The notes under the pieces were generated by a model. It saw only the letters and a program-made list of their open reading frames with translations, was not told the DNA's origin and did not search any database. From the NCBI GenBank assembly GCA_963691835.1, contig OY829383.1, positions 3,038,001 to 3,102,000 of the forward strand: a DNA stretch of 64,000 nt, read 5' to 3'. The translations under genes were made by a program, and so were the position numbers. This document shows, in pieces, positions 1-7,687 of the stretch. Position 1 is the stretch's first letter. Every line of letters begins with the position of its first letter. The stretch comes from G963691835 sp963691835 (GTDB taxonomy: Bacteria > Pseudomonadota > Alphaproteobacteria > Thalassobaculales > Thalassobaculaceae).

Positions 1-656
1 CCGAACCGCTGCGGGTAGGGGACCGTGGCGGCAAGACTGTCCTTAACGTCCTGTGGCATGCCGAGCAGCATCGGCGTGCCGAACAAGCCGGGCGCTATTG
101 TGTTGGACCGAATGCCGTAGCGGGAACCTTCGCGGGCCGAGATGATGGTGAGCGCGTGCACGCCCCCCTTGGAGGCGCCGTAAGCGGCCTGGCCGATCTG
201 TCCCTCAAAGGCGGCAACGGAAGCGGTCGAGACGATCACGCCGCGTTCGCCATCGTCCAGCGCCTCAAGTCCCTGCATGTCGGCCATGGCGAGGCGCATG
301 AGGTTGAAGGTGCCGATCAGGTTTACCTCGATCACCTTGCGGAAGTTGTCGAGAGGCATCGCGCCACCGCGGCCGACGATCCGTTCCGCAGGTGCGATGC
401 CGGCGCAATTGATCAGGATGCGGGCGGCACCATGCGCGTCACGGGCTTTAGCAACGGCATCCTCTGCCGAACCGGCATCTGAGACGTCGCATGAAAGAGC
501 CATACCTCCGATTTCCGCCGCGACGGCGTTGGCCTGATCCATGTTGACGTCGAGGACGGTGACCTTGGCACCGGCTGCGGCCAACGCCCGCGCCGAGGCC
601 GCCCCCAAACCGCCGCCACCGCCGGTTACGATTGCCGCCTGTCCCTGAACCTTCAT
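1..656 (-). CDS. SDR-family dehydrogenase, HSD10 / 3-hydroxyacyl-CoA dehydrogenase type (C-terminus beyond window)
   Basis: The minus strand reads 218 codons from ATG at 656 to the window edge without a stop. Visible are the SDR nucleotide motif TGGGGGLG (residues 11-18), NCAG (83-86), the catalytic Ser about 146 and the YGASK pair Y159/K163. Residues 187-197 read TIAPGLFGTPM, the signature of the 17-beta-HSD10 / short-chain 3-hydroxyacyl-CoA dehydrogenase group, which oxidises 3-hydroxyacyl-CoA with NAD. The start is preceded by GGGAGAGGAACG, a good ribosome site. Roughly 35 C-terminal residues should lie outside the window. Exact substrate (2-methyl-3-hydroxybutyryl-CoA versus straight chain) cannot be read from sequence. 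Confidence 0.93.
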   Translation of the reverse strand, partial: MKVQGQAAIVTGGGGGLGAASARALAAAGAKVTVLDVNMDQANAVAAEIGGMALSCDVSDAGSAEDAVAKARDAHGAARILINCAGIAPAERIVGRGGAMPLDNFRKVIEVNLIGTFNLMRLAMADMQGLEALDDGERGVIVSTASVAAFEGQIGQAAYGASKGGVHALTIISAREGSRYGIRSNTIAPGLFGTPMLLGMPQDVKDSLAATVPYPQRF

Positions 657-757
657 CGTTCCTCTCCCTTCGACCTGCTTTATCCGAGTTTGTGCATCGA
701 AATCGCGGCGTTATAACGGATCGGTCTGGGGCGCGCGAGCGTCCTGCCACGCTTTAC

Positions 758-790
758 GGGAACCGGCGGTCGCATGCCGCGACGGTTCCC
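758..790 (+). promoter_or_regulatory. Stem-loop in the leader of the DUF3429 gene
   Basis: Arms GGGAACCG (758-765) and CGGTTCCC (783-790) are perfectly complementary. Inside them GCGG (766-769) pairs with CCGC (777-780), leaving a 7-nt loop and a 2-nt bulge (GA, 781-782). The hairpin ends a few bases before the GAGGAGG ribosome site of the gene at 808. There is no T tract, so it is not a simple terminator. It could affect translation or mRNA stability, or be a bidirectional site between the two divergent genes. Confidence 0.5.
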
Positions 791-807
791 CGCGAGGAGG
801 CGACGAA

Positions 808-1263
808 ATGGCTGCATCGATCCCCCGTCCCGCCCTGGTCCTCGGTGCCGGCGGCCTTATTCCGTTTGCGGCTGCCACGCTTGGGGCCTGGACGCTGGAC
901 GATCCGCTGCTGGTCGCCCGGGTGATCGACGCGGTCGTCCTCTATGCGGCGGTGATCCTATCCTTCGTTGGTGCTGTTCACTGGGGCCTGGAAATGGCCG
1001 AGTACGGACCCAAGAGCAAAGTGGGCGGCTGGGACCGCTACGGCTGGGCCGTGACACCCTCTCTGATTGCCTGGTTCGCGACGTTTCTGGTGGCGGAAGG
1101 AGCGATTGGCGTCTTGATCGCCGGCTTCGTGATGGCCGCGTTCCACGATAACTGGTCAAGTCGCGCCCAATTGGTGCCCACTTGGTACGGCACGTTGCGA
1201 AAAGGTCTCAGCATCGGTGTTATCGGTTGTCTTGGCGCCATTCTGCTCCGGCTTGTGACCTGA
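808..1263 (+). CDS. DUF3429 family membrane protein
   Basis: 151-residue protein with four predicted hydrophobic helices (about 9-28, 39-58, 76-98, 130-148). The helix-2 segment has FVGAVHWGLEM, typical of DUF3429, a family of small inner-membrane proteins of unknown function common in proteobacteria. ATG at 808 is preceded by GAGGAGG with good spacing. It stands alone between a divergent SDR gene and a diguanylate cyclase 25 bp downstream, so it may be cotranscribed with the latter. No function can be assigned. Confidence 0.85.
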   Translation: MAASIPRPALVLGAGGLIPFAAATLGAWTLDDPLLVARVIDAVVLYAAVILSFVGAVHWGLEMAEYGPKSKVGGWDRYGWAVTPSLIAWFATFLVAEGAIGVLIAGFVMAAFHDNWSSRAQLVPTWYGTLRKGLSIGVIGCLGAILLRLVT

Positions 1264-1288
1264 GCGGCGCCGGGATTGGGGAGTAGGG

Positions 1289-2314
1289 ATGCGGGACCAC
1301 GGGGAAGACGGGAACGGGCGTCGAAGGCCGGGTCGGGCATCCTCGTCCGGTCAAGGCCGCGCGGCCGTTCCCCGGACTCCGCACCCGGGGCAGCGTTCTG
1401 CTGGCGCCCGGCCGACGGAGACCGAAGCGCTGACGCCGCGGCGCAAGGACTTCGCGGGCATCGTATCCGCGGTTGAGAAAGCGGAGGCCGAAGTCGCCGA
1501 CATTCTCGCCCGCTTCCATCGTTCCGTGATCTGCAAGATCGAGCCGGACAGCGACCTCATCGCTGACGACGCGGCCGAGGTTACGGCGTTCGGGCGCTGG
1601 TATGCGGAGAACGCGGACAGTGGTCTGTTGGACCAGCCAGCTTTCGAGATGCTTGTCGCTAACCACCGCTCCCTGCTCAACCTGATCTCAATTCTGGGCC
1701 GCCGGGCTTGGAAAGACGACCGGTTGCCGGTTGAGGAGTATGACGCGCTGATGGGCAAGATGGCCGCCTTCCGCGAACAGGCGGCCCGGGTGGAGCGGGC
1801 CTTTCGCGCCGCACTGTCTGACCTGGATCCGTTGACCGGCACCCAGAACCGTCAGACGATGGAGCGCGATCTCGGGCGGGAAGTTCATCGGGCCCGGCGC
1901 ACCGGCCAACCGTGCTGTATCGCGATTGCCGACCTGGACCACTTCAAGAGCGTCAACGACACCTGGGGTCATCAGACGGGTGACCGGGTGCTGAGCGTCT
2001 TCACCAGACTGCTGATTGACGGCCTCCGCCCCTACGACTCGATCTATCGCTACGGGGGTGAGGAGTTCCTGATCTGCCTTCCCGACACGGCGTTGGAGGA
2101 AGCCCGCCAGATCCTTGAGCGGGTCCGGAAACGGGTCGAAGAGGAACCCATGACAGCCGCCAATGGGGAGGGGTTCAGTGTGACCATGTCGGTTGGTCTT
2201 GCGAGACTTCAGACCCGTCGCCCGTTGAAGGATACGATCGAGCACGCCGACAAGGCTCTGTATGGCGCCAAGGAAAGTGGCCGGAATCGCGTGAAGGAAT
2301 GGTCCGGCGGTTAA
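1289..2314 (+). CDS. Diguanylate cyclase (GGDEF) with DgcZ-like N-terminal domain
   Basis: 341 residues. The C-terminal half is a complete GGDEF domain: DPLTGTQNR (180-188), DLDHFKSVND (215-224) and active-site GGEEF (256-260). An RxxD inhibitory site (R247-P-Y-D250) lies five residues before GGEEF, so c-di-GMP synthesis with product feedback is expected. Residues about 55-175 look like the CZB zinc-sensor domain of E. coli DgcZ (FHRSV 76-80, FGRWY 101-105, NHRSLL 125-130). By my alignment from memory, the zinc-binding Cys (before FGRW) is Thr and two of three His are lost. The first 50 residues are Arg/Pro-rich; a later non-ATG start is possible. Confidence 0.9.
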   Translation: MRDHGEDGNGRRRPGRASSSGQGRAAVPRTPHPGQRSAGARPTETEALTPRRKDFAGIVSAVEKAEAEVADILARFHRSVICKIEPDSDLIADDAAEVTAFGRWYAENADSGLLDQPAFEMLVANHRSLLNLISILGRRAWKDDRLPVEEYDALMGKMAAFREQAARVERAFRAALSDLDPLTGTQNRQTMERDLGREVHRARRTGQPCCIAIADLDHFKSVNDTWGHQTGDRVLSVFTRLLIDGLRPYDSIYRYGGEEFLICLPDTALEEARQILERVRKRVEEEPMTAANGEGFSVTMSVGLARLQTRRPLKDTIEHADKALYGAKESGRNRVKEWSGG

Positions 2315-2353
2315 TACTGTATTCAGATCCGTGGATTTTAAATGGGTCTAACG

Positions 2354-2414
2354 AAATAGGGGTTTTCTCGGCGCCGTTGCAATGCCAATACTGCGGCGCA
2401 GCGCTCCCCTATTT
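2354..2414 (+). other. Nested inverted repeat: structured leader or small RNA candidate
   Basis: Outer arms AAATAGGGG (2354-2362) and CCCCTATTT (2406-2414) are perfectly complementary. Inside them GCGCCG (2371-2376) pairs with CGGCGC (2394-2399) around a 17-nt loop. The element lies in the AT-rich gap between the diguanylate cyclase and the 89-residue gene at 2430. It begins about 40 bp after the cyclase stop and ends 15 bp before the next ATG. No T tract follows. A 5' leader structure or a small RNA are both possible; only the base pairing is seen. Confidence 0.45.
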
Positions 2415-2429
2415 GGATGTTTAGGTACT

Positions 2430-2699
2430 ATGGATCCCCTAAGGCACAAAGACCTGGACCACATGGTTCGCAAAATGGGCGGAATTATCTCCGTCTTTGA
2501 GATCCGCTCCGACCCGCTCGGCAATCGCAATTTCTCGGCGATGAGAGATGTCATGGACGTTTATCTGGACGCCTGCACCCATGCCTTGAAGGAAGGAAAA
2601 GACTTCATTGATGATGGCATGGAACTGACCGACGATCAGAAGGCCAACTTAAAGGCGGCTCTCGAACGCGTCTTTGGCGTGACGCCGGACCAACTCTGA
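2430..2699 (+). CDS. Small conserved-looking protein of unknown function
   Basis: 89 residues from ATG at 2430. The frame is open upstream to 2382, but that part overlaps the inverted repeat. No signal peptide or membrane segment. Residues from about 35 to the end look helical and acidic (DVMDVYLDACTHALKEGKDF, then DDQKANLKAALERVFG). Codon choice matches its neighbours and third positions are GC-rich, so I believe it is coding. I do not recognise a family. It may be soluble and regulatory, given the neighbouring cyclase, but that is only position. Confidence 0.6.
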   Translation: MDPLRHKDLDHMVRKMGGIISVFEIRSDPLGNRNFSAMRDVMDVYLDACTHALKEGKDFIDDGMELTDDQKANLKAALERVFGVTPDQL

Positions 2700-2753
2700 C
2701 AGGCCAGTCATCCTTTCGGAGAGGGCGTGGACGGAACGGCCCAACTGCCAAGC

Positions 2754-3644
2754 CTAGGCGGCCATGGTGCGTTCCACTTCCGAAAAGACCCAGTCCCTGA
2801 ATGCTTTGACCTTCGGCCGCTGGGCGTTTCGCTCAGGGTAGACAATGTAGTACGCGAACTCGGCGTGTATGGCGTCGTCGAAGGGCTTCACAAGGCGACC
2901 GGTCGCGAGGTCGTCCGCTACCAGCACGCTTCTTCCCAAAGCGACGCCCAGGCCGTCGATCGCCGCCTGAATGACCATGCTCGAGTTTGAGATCCCCAAG
3001 CTGCGCCGCGACTCAATATCGAGACCCTTTGCCTCGAGCCACATGCGCCAGTCCTCCCGCATCTGATCGTGGAGCATCGTGTGATGCTCAAGATCCATCG
3101 GCGTCCGGAGAGGGTGCGGCCCTTCCACGAGCTTGGGGCTGCATACCACGAAGATGTCCTCTTCCATGAAGCGCTCCGCGATCACGTTCGACCAATCCCC
3201 CTGACCGTAGCGGATCGCGACGTCCACCTCCTCCTGGTCGAAGTCCACCACAAGATCGTTCGCCGAAATCCGGACGTCGATCTCCGGGTAGGCATCCGCG
3301 AAGCGCCCAAGCTTCGGGACAAGCCAGGCGGCGGCGAAACTTGCTGACACACTGATGTTCAACGTTCCCGCCTGATCGAGGCGCAGCAGCCGTGCCGTGG
3401 CGCTGTCCAGGTTGTCGAACGCGTCACGAACCGCGGGAAGATACGCCTGGGCCTCGTCGGTCAGAAGCAGCGCCCGCGCTTGCCGGCGAAACAGTAGGAA
3501 CCCGAACCACTCCTCAAGCGCCTTTATCTGATGGCTGACAGCGGCCTGCGTCACAAACAGCTCATTCGCCGCTTTCGTGAAGCTCAAATGGCGGGCTGCG
3601 GCCTCAAACGCGCGCAGGGCATTAAGGGGCGGGAGTCGACGCAT
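2754..3644 (-). CDS. LysR-type transcriptional regulator, GcvA / VtlR-LsrB subgroup
   Basis: 296 residues. An N-terminal winged helix-turn-helix (PPLNALRAFEAAARHLSFTK, then AANELFVTQAAVSHQI) is followed by a LysR substrate-binding domain from about residue 90. The MRRLPPLNALRAFEAAARH opening is that of regulators annotated GcvA. In alphaproteobacteria this group includes VtlR/LsrB. The ATG at 3644 has GGAG seven bases upstream; a TTG lies one codon earlier. It is divergent from a DUF1127 gene at 3845. In Brucella, VtlR directly activates small DUF1127-type genes, so that gene is a likely target (inference). Not expected to control glycine cleavage despite the usual name. Confidence 0.93.
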   Translation of the reverse strand: MRRLPPLNALRAFEAAARHLSFTKAANELFVTQAAVSHQIKALEEWFGFLLFRRQARALLLTDEAQAYLPAVRDAFDNLDSATARLLRLDQAGTLNISVSASFAAAWLVPKLGRFADAYPEIDVRISANDLVVDFDQEEVDVAIRYGQGDWSNVIAERFMEEDIFVVCSPKLVEGPHPLRTPMDLEHHTMLHDQMREDWRMWLEAKGLDIESRRSLGISNSSMVIQAAIDGLGVALGRSVLVADDLATGRLVKPFDDAIHAEFAYYIVYPERNAQRPKVKAFRDWVFSEVERTMAA

Positions 3645-3697
3645 CAAGAAGCTCCGATATGGTCGGGAGATCGCTGTGGAAACACTGCGTTAGATAC

Positions 3698-3728
3698 ATG
3701 AGAAATTCTTATCACCTTATGAGAATTC
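3698..3728. promoter_or_regulatory. Direct repeat ATGAGAA(A)TTC, candidate LysR operator
   Basis: ATGAGAAATTC at 3698-3708 and ATGAGAATTC at 3719-3728 start 21 bp apart, about two helical turns. They lie in the AT-richer 200-bp gap between the divergent LysR and DUF1127 genes. This position and spacing suit binding by a LysR dimer of dimers. No binding data; the repeat itself is directly visible. Confidence 0.5.
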
Positions 3729-3844
3729 GTCGTTTGTGAAAACCCTCCCACAGGTCCAAATACACCGTGTTCGCTGAACTTAACCGCCGTCCCCCCGGAT
3801 CACGAAGCCCGTGTTTCCGTTAGGTGACATAATGTCTGGAGGAC

Positions 3845-4081
3845 ATGATGAGCAAGACACTTACGTTTGGACAGTCCCGTTTCTCCACCGAGATGGCGCG
3901 TCTTCCGTTCACCCTGGTTGCGGTTCCGCTGGTCGCCGTCGCCGACCTGCTCATCCGCTGGCAAGACCGTATCGCCGCCCGTGAGGCGCTCGCCGGTTTC
4001 GGTGACCATCTTCGGGAAGACATCGGCATGGATCGCACCGCGATTGCGGACGAGACGGGCAAGCCATTCTGGGTCGCCTAA
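3845..4081 (+). CDS. DUF1127 (YjiS-like) small protein
   Basis: 78 residues. A hydrophobic segment (about 20-36) is followed by the DUF1127 motif, WQDRIAAREALAGFGDHLRE (39-58) with DIGMDR after it. Such small Arg-containing proteins are widespread in alphaproteobacteria; some bind RNA or influence phosphate and carbon metabolism. GGAGG lies just before the first of two adjacent ATGs (3845, 3848). It faces the VtlR-like regulator across a gap containing the repeated ATGAGAA(A)TTC, which suggests direct control. The added N-terminal hydrophobic part may tether it to the membrane. Confidence 0.88.
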   Translation: MMSKTLTFGQSRFSTEMARLPFTLVAVPLVAVADLLIRWQDRIAAREALAGFGDHLREDIGMDRTAIADETGKPFWVA

Positions 4082-4120
4082 TCCTAGGCGAAACCTACCC
4101 ACCTTCCCCCCGAGTGGCCC

Positions 4121-4948
4121 TTAGTTGGGCCAGTTGCCGCCGAGTGCCGCCGTGGCCTCGGCGGCAATCGTTTTTACGAGCCCGCCGAGGGATGTCATGC
4201 GCTCGTCCGTGATCCGGGCTGCCGGGCCCGAGATGGAAACGGCTGCCATCGGCTCCGCATGATGGTCGTAGAGTGCCGCCGCAACGCAGCGAAGGCCGAC
4301 CGCATGCTCCTCGTCGTCAAACGCGAACGTGTTCTTGTGGACCCGCTGGAGTTCCTTCTCCATCTTGGCCAATGAAGTGATCGTCTTTCGCGTCCGCCGC
4401 TCCAGCCCCGTGCGGGAGAGAAGCGATGCGACGTCGGACGGGTTCATCCGCGCCAACAGTGTCTTGCCGACGGCTGACCCACCGATCGGTACCCGCGCGC
4501 CGGGTTTGGCGAAAGCCCGCATCATCTCGCGGCATTCCACCTGCGCGAGATAGACCATCTCATCCCCGTCCCGGACGGCGAGGTTCACCGTCTCGCCACT
4601 CTCCTCCATCAAACGCCGCATATACGGGCGCGTCATGGACACGAGGTCGCGGGAGCGGACGAAGGATTGGCCCGCCGTGAAGCATTGAACCCCGATCTGC
4701 CACGCGCTCCGCTCATTATCGAAACGGACGTAACGCTCTTGCTGAAGCGTGGTCAGAAGCCGGTGAACGGTGGAAGGCGGCAGGTGGACCGTCTGCGCAA
4801 TCTCTGTAAGCGTCATGCCATAGTCGTCGTCGGACAGGGCATTGAGAACGGACAGGGCGCGCGTCACCGATTGGATCTGCCCGGAACGGTCCGAGTCCGA
4901 CCGTCGGACGGGCTTCGAGATGGGTACTGCTGCGGTCGCCTTATTCAT
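4121..4948 (-). CDS. IclR-family transcriptional regulator
   Basis: 275 residues. The N-terminal winged helix (about 25-90) includes SVTRALSVLNALSDDDYGMT and LTEIAQTVHLPPSTVHRLL. The C-terminal IclR effector-binding domain has typical RDGDEMVYLAQVEC, GSAVGKTLLARM and a GLRCVAAALYDH stretch. ATG at 4948. It is divergent from the dioxygenase/GMC pair beginning at 5105, the usual arrangement for an IclR regulator and the catabolic genes it controls. The inducer is unknown but is probably an organic acid substrate or intermediate of those enzymes. Confidence 0.93.
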   Translation of the reverse strand: MNKATAAVPISKPVRRSDSDRSGQIQSVTRALSVLNALSDDDYGMTLTEIAQTVHLPPSTVHRLLTTLQQERYVRFDNERSAWQIGVQCFTAGQSFVRSRDLVSMTRPYMRRLMEESGETVNLAVRDGDEMVYLAQVECREMMRAFAKPGARVPIGGSAVGKTLLARMNPSDVASLLSRTGLERRTRKTITSLAKMEKELQRVHKNTFAFDDEEHAVGLRCVAAALYDHHAEPMAAVSISGPAARITDERMTSLGGLVKTIAAEATAALGGNWPN

Positions 4949-4960
4949 GTTGTGGTTATA

Positions 4961-5001
4961 CCAGAGATTTCCGCTCGTCGGTAGGGGCTTCCGCTCTCTG
5001 G
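4961..5001. promoter_or_regulatory. Inverted and direct repeats between IclR gene and dioxygenase operon
   Basis: CCAGAG (4961-4966) and CTCTGG (4996-5001) form an inverted repeat 13 bp upstream of the IclR start codon. TTCCGCTC occurs twice, at 4969-4976 and 4989-4996, 20 bp apart. Placement in the divergent promoter region suggests an operator for the IclR protein. No experimental support; the repeats are seen directly. Confidence 0.45.
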
Positions 5002-5104
5002 AATGCCGATCCGGAGTCGATACTTTCCCATGGCTACGATGCGGGATCGGATTGCTCTAGACTGTGGCAAAGGGGCGAAACGACCCCGGACATGGGAGGG
5101 TGAC

Positions 5105-6010
5105 ATGCTGGCGACCCGGCCGCTGCATGATCGCTTCGGTGTTGAGATCCGAGGTGCTGATATCTTGAACATGACCGACGCGGCTTATCGAGAGATACGC
5201 GCGGCGTTCGAGGCGCATAGCTTGGTCGTTCTTCCGGGGCAATCGATCTCCGACGACGCCCAGCTTGCGTTCAGCCGGCTGTTCGGCCCGCTTGAGATCA
5301 CCAAGAAGGGTACGATGGGGACTGGTACGGAGATCGTGCGGCTATCGAACATTCTTCCCGACGGACGCCTCGTGCAGAAGGCACACAAGGAAATCCTGAC
5401 CGGGAAGGCGAATCAGCTCTGGCACACGGACAGTGCCTTCAAGCCGGTTCCGGCACTGGCATCTCTGCTCTCGGCACGGGTTGTGCCGCCAAGCGGCGGC
5501 GAAACCGAATTCGCATCGATGGCCGCGGCGTGGGAAGACCTTCCGCAGGCGACGCGCAATGCTTTGGACGGGCGGATCGGACGTCACTGGTACGGGCACT
5601 CAAGACGAAAGATCGATCCGAAAATGGTGAGTGCGGACGAGAAGGCGCAGTTGCCCCCTGTCCGGCAGGTCACAGTCCGGGTGAACCCGGTCACGGGAGC
5701 GAAGGCTCCCTATGTCTGTTCCCACACATACGCGATCGAAGGCATGCCCGAGGATGAAGCGCTGTCGCTGATCGACGAGGTCGTCTCCTTTGCCACTCGG
5801 CCGGGGATGACCTATGCCCATCCTTGGCAGGAGGGCGATCTCGTCATCTGGGACAACCGGATGACGCTCCACCGGGGCCGCCCTTTCGATAGCGCGCGGC
5901 ACGGCCGCACCATTGTCAGAACAACGGTCGCCGGTGACGGGCCGACCGTTACGCCAAGCTACGTCCACGACGTCGAACCGGACGGCCTACCGGCGGATGC
6001 GGTCGCTTGA
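5105..6010 (+). CDS. TauD/TfdA-family 2-oxoglutarate-dependent dioxygenase
   Basis: 301 residues from ATG 5105, which follows GGGAGGGTGAC; the frame is open further upstream but that part looks non-coding. The Fe(II) triad is H107-x-D109 (LWHTDSAF) and H256 (MTLHRGRPFD). R268 (GRTIVRTTV) or R272 would bind 2-oxoglutarate. The overall layout matches 2,4-D/taurine dioxygenase-like enzymes, which hydroxylate a carbon next to a heteroatom and so cleave it. The substrate is not deducible; no sulfonate or aryl-ether transporter is adjacent. The 19-bp gap to the GMC oxidoreductase implies an operon. Confidence 0.93.
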   Translation: MLATRPLHDRFGVEIRGADILNMTDAAYREIRAAFEAHSLVVLPGQSISDDAQLAFSRLFGPLEITKKGTMGTGTEIVRLSNILPDGRLVQKAHKEILTGKANQLWHTDSAFKPVPALASLLSARVVPPSGGETEFASMAAAWEDLPQATRNALDGRIGRHWYGHSRRKIDPKMVSADEKAQLPPVRQVTVRVNPVTGAKAPYVCSHTYAIEGMPEDEALSLIDEVVSFATRPGMTYAHPWQEGDLVIWDNRMTLHRGRPFDSARHGRTIVRTTVAGDGPTVTPSYVHDVEPDGLPADAVA

Positions 6011-6029
6011 GATCCGGCAGAACCCCACC

Positions 6030-7640
6030 ATGACCATACTGGAAACCGACTACCTGATTCTTGGTGCAGGCTCCGCCGGATGCGTTCTGGCGGATCGTTT
6101 GACCGAGGGAAGCCGGGACCGGGTCCTTGTTGTTGAGGCCGGTGAGAGCGACTGGCATCCCTACATCCATGTCCCCGCCGCTTTCATGAAGACGTTTGCG
6201 CATCCCCTGATGAACTGGTGTTTTGAGACCGCGCCGTCGGAAGGGTCAGGCGGGCGTGCCGTCTACTTTCCGCGTGGCAAGGGGCTTGGCGGTTCCAGTT
6301 CGATCAACGGCCTGCTCCATGTCCGGGGGCAGTCGGCCGACTTTGATGCCTGGGCGCAACTCGGCAATCGAGGATGGGGATACGCCGATATTCTCCCTTA
6401 CTTTCAACGGTCCGAGGACCGGGCCGGCGGCGATGATGACTATCGCGGATCCGGCGGTCCTCTCCACATCTCGGACACCCATGAACGCCATCCCCTGTGC
6501 GAGGCCTTCATCGAAGGCGTGGCCGGGAAGGGCATACCCCGTAACCGCGACTACAACGGCGCCGATCAGGCTGGCGTTGCCTACTACCAGCGGACCATCC
6601 GTGGCGGCCGCCGGGAGAGTGCGGCCCGAACCTTCCTGGCCCGGGCGCGGCGGCGATCCACACTCCGTATCGAGACCCAGGCCCTGGCGACGAGCCTGAC
6701 AATGGATGGCCGCCGGGTAACCGGGGCCCAACTTCGGCAGCATGGTCAGACCATCGAGGTGCGGGCAAGACGGGAAGTGATCCTGTCTCTGGGCGCCATC
6801 GCCTCTCCTCAACTCCTGCAGGTCTCCGGCATTGGCGCGGAGGGCCTGCTTCGGGACCTGGGTGTCCAGCACCGCCATCGCCTCGACGGCGTGGGGGAGG
6901 GACTTCAGGACCACTACGCCACTCGCGCATCCCGCCGGGTCGAAGGGATACAGACATTGAACGAGCGCGCGCGCGGTTGGCGTCTTGCCGCCGAAGTCGG
7001 CAAATGGCTCGTCACTGGGCGCGGACTTCTGGGGTTCAGCCCCGCCCATGTCGGTGTGTTCTGGAAATCGGACCCGGCGTTGGATCTTCCGGACCTTCAG
7101 TTCGTCTTCACGCCGGCGAGTTATGTCGACGGCGCAATCGGCAAGCTGGAGCCGTTCCCGGCCATGACCTGCGGGGTTTGGCAGATGCGGCCGGAGAGCC
7201 GGGGCTGGCTTCGCGCCAAGACGCCGGACATGGCGGATATGCCGGAGATCCAGCCCAACTATCTTAAGGAGGAGACGGATCGCCGGGTGCTGGCGAGGGG
7301 GCTGTCAATGGCCCGGTCATTCCTGGCGACAGATGCCCTGTCGCCTTGGGCGCGGCAGGAAACTCAACCCGGCCCGGATTTCACGAACGAGGGCGCATTG
7401 CTGGACTATGCAAGGGCGAAGGGCGGCACCGTCTTCCATGCCATCGGAACCTGCCGCATGGGCGGTGATGCCTTGGCTGTTGTTGACGAGCGTCTTCGGG
7501 TTCACGGGCTTGAGGGCGTTCGGGTCGTCGACGCGTCCGTCATGCCGACCATGCCATCCGCGAACACCAATGCCGCAACATTGATGATCGCCGAGAAGGC
7601 GTCCGACATGATCCTGGAGGATGCCCGGCGGGATGCATAA
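6030..7640 (+). CDS. GMC-family FAD oxidoreductase (choline/alcohol dehydrogenase-like)
   Basis: 536 residues. The N-terminal FAD fold is LILGAGSAGCVLADRL (9-24). GMC signature 1 reads GKGLGGSSSINGLLHVRG and signature 2 GAIASPQLLQVSGIG. The C-terminal FAD/active-site region contains FHAIGTCRMG, then VVDASVMPTMPSANTNA. Such enzymes oxidise alcohols to aldehydes. No signal peptide, so cytoplasmic. It follows the dioxygenase gene by 19 bp, and the two likely act in sequence on one substrate under the IclR regulator. Start chosen at the motif-proximal ATG; the longer frame overlaps the dioxygenase. The stop codon lies in a hairpin loop. Confidence 0.94.
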   Translation: MTILETDYLILGAGSAGCVLADRLTEGSRDRVLVVEAGESDWHPYIHVPAAFMKTFAHPLMNWCFETAPSEGSGGRAVYFPRGKGLGGSSSINGLLHVRGQSADFDAWAQLGNRGWGYADILPYFQRSEDRAGGDDDYRGSGGPLHISDTHERHPLCEAFIEGVAGKGIPRNRDYNGADQAGVAYYQRTIRGGRRESAARTFLARARRRSTLRIETQALATSLTMDGRRVTGAQLRQHGQTIEVRARREVILSLGAIASPQLLQVSGIGAEGLLRDLGVQHRHRLDGVGEGLQDHYATRASRRVEGIQTLNERARGWRLAAEVGKWLVTGRGLLGFSPAHVGVFWKSDPALDLPDLQFVFTPASYVDGAIGKLEPFPAMTCGVWQMRPESRGWLRAKTPDMADMPEIQPNYLKEETDRRVLARGLSMARSFLATDALSPWARQETQPGPDFTNEGALLDYARAKGGTVFHAIGTCRMGGDALAVVDERLRVHGLEGVRVVDASVMPTMPSANTNAATLMIAEKASDMILEDARRDA

Positions 7641-7653
7641 TCGCCCGCCGGGC
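7623..7653. terminator. Hairpin between convergent GMC and chemoreceptor genes
   Basis: GCCCGGCGGG (7623-7632) and CCCGCCGGGC (7644-7653) are a perfect 10-bp inverted repeat with an 11-nt loop that contains the GMC stop codon. No T tract follows on either strand, so termination efficiency is uncertain. The site between convergent genes suits a bidirectional terminator or 3'-end stabiliser. Confidence 0.55.
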
Positions 7654-7687
7654 CCCTCCAAGCCCGTCACGTAGCAGCTGATGTCGG

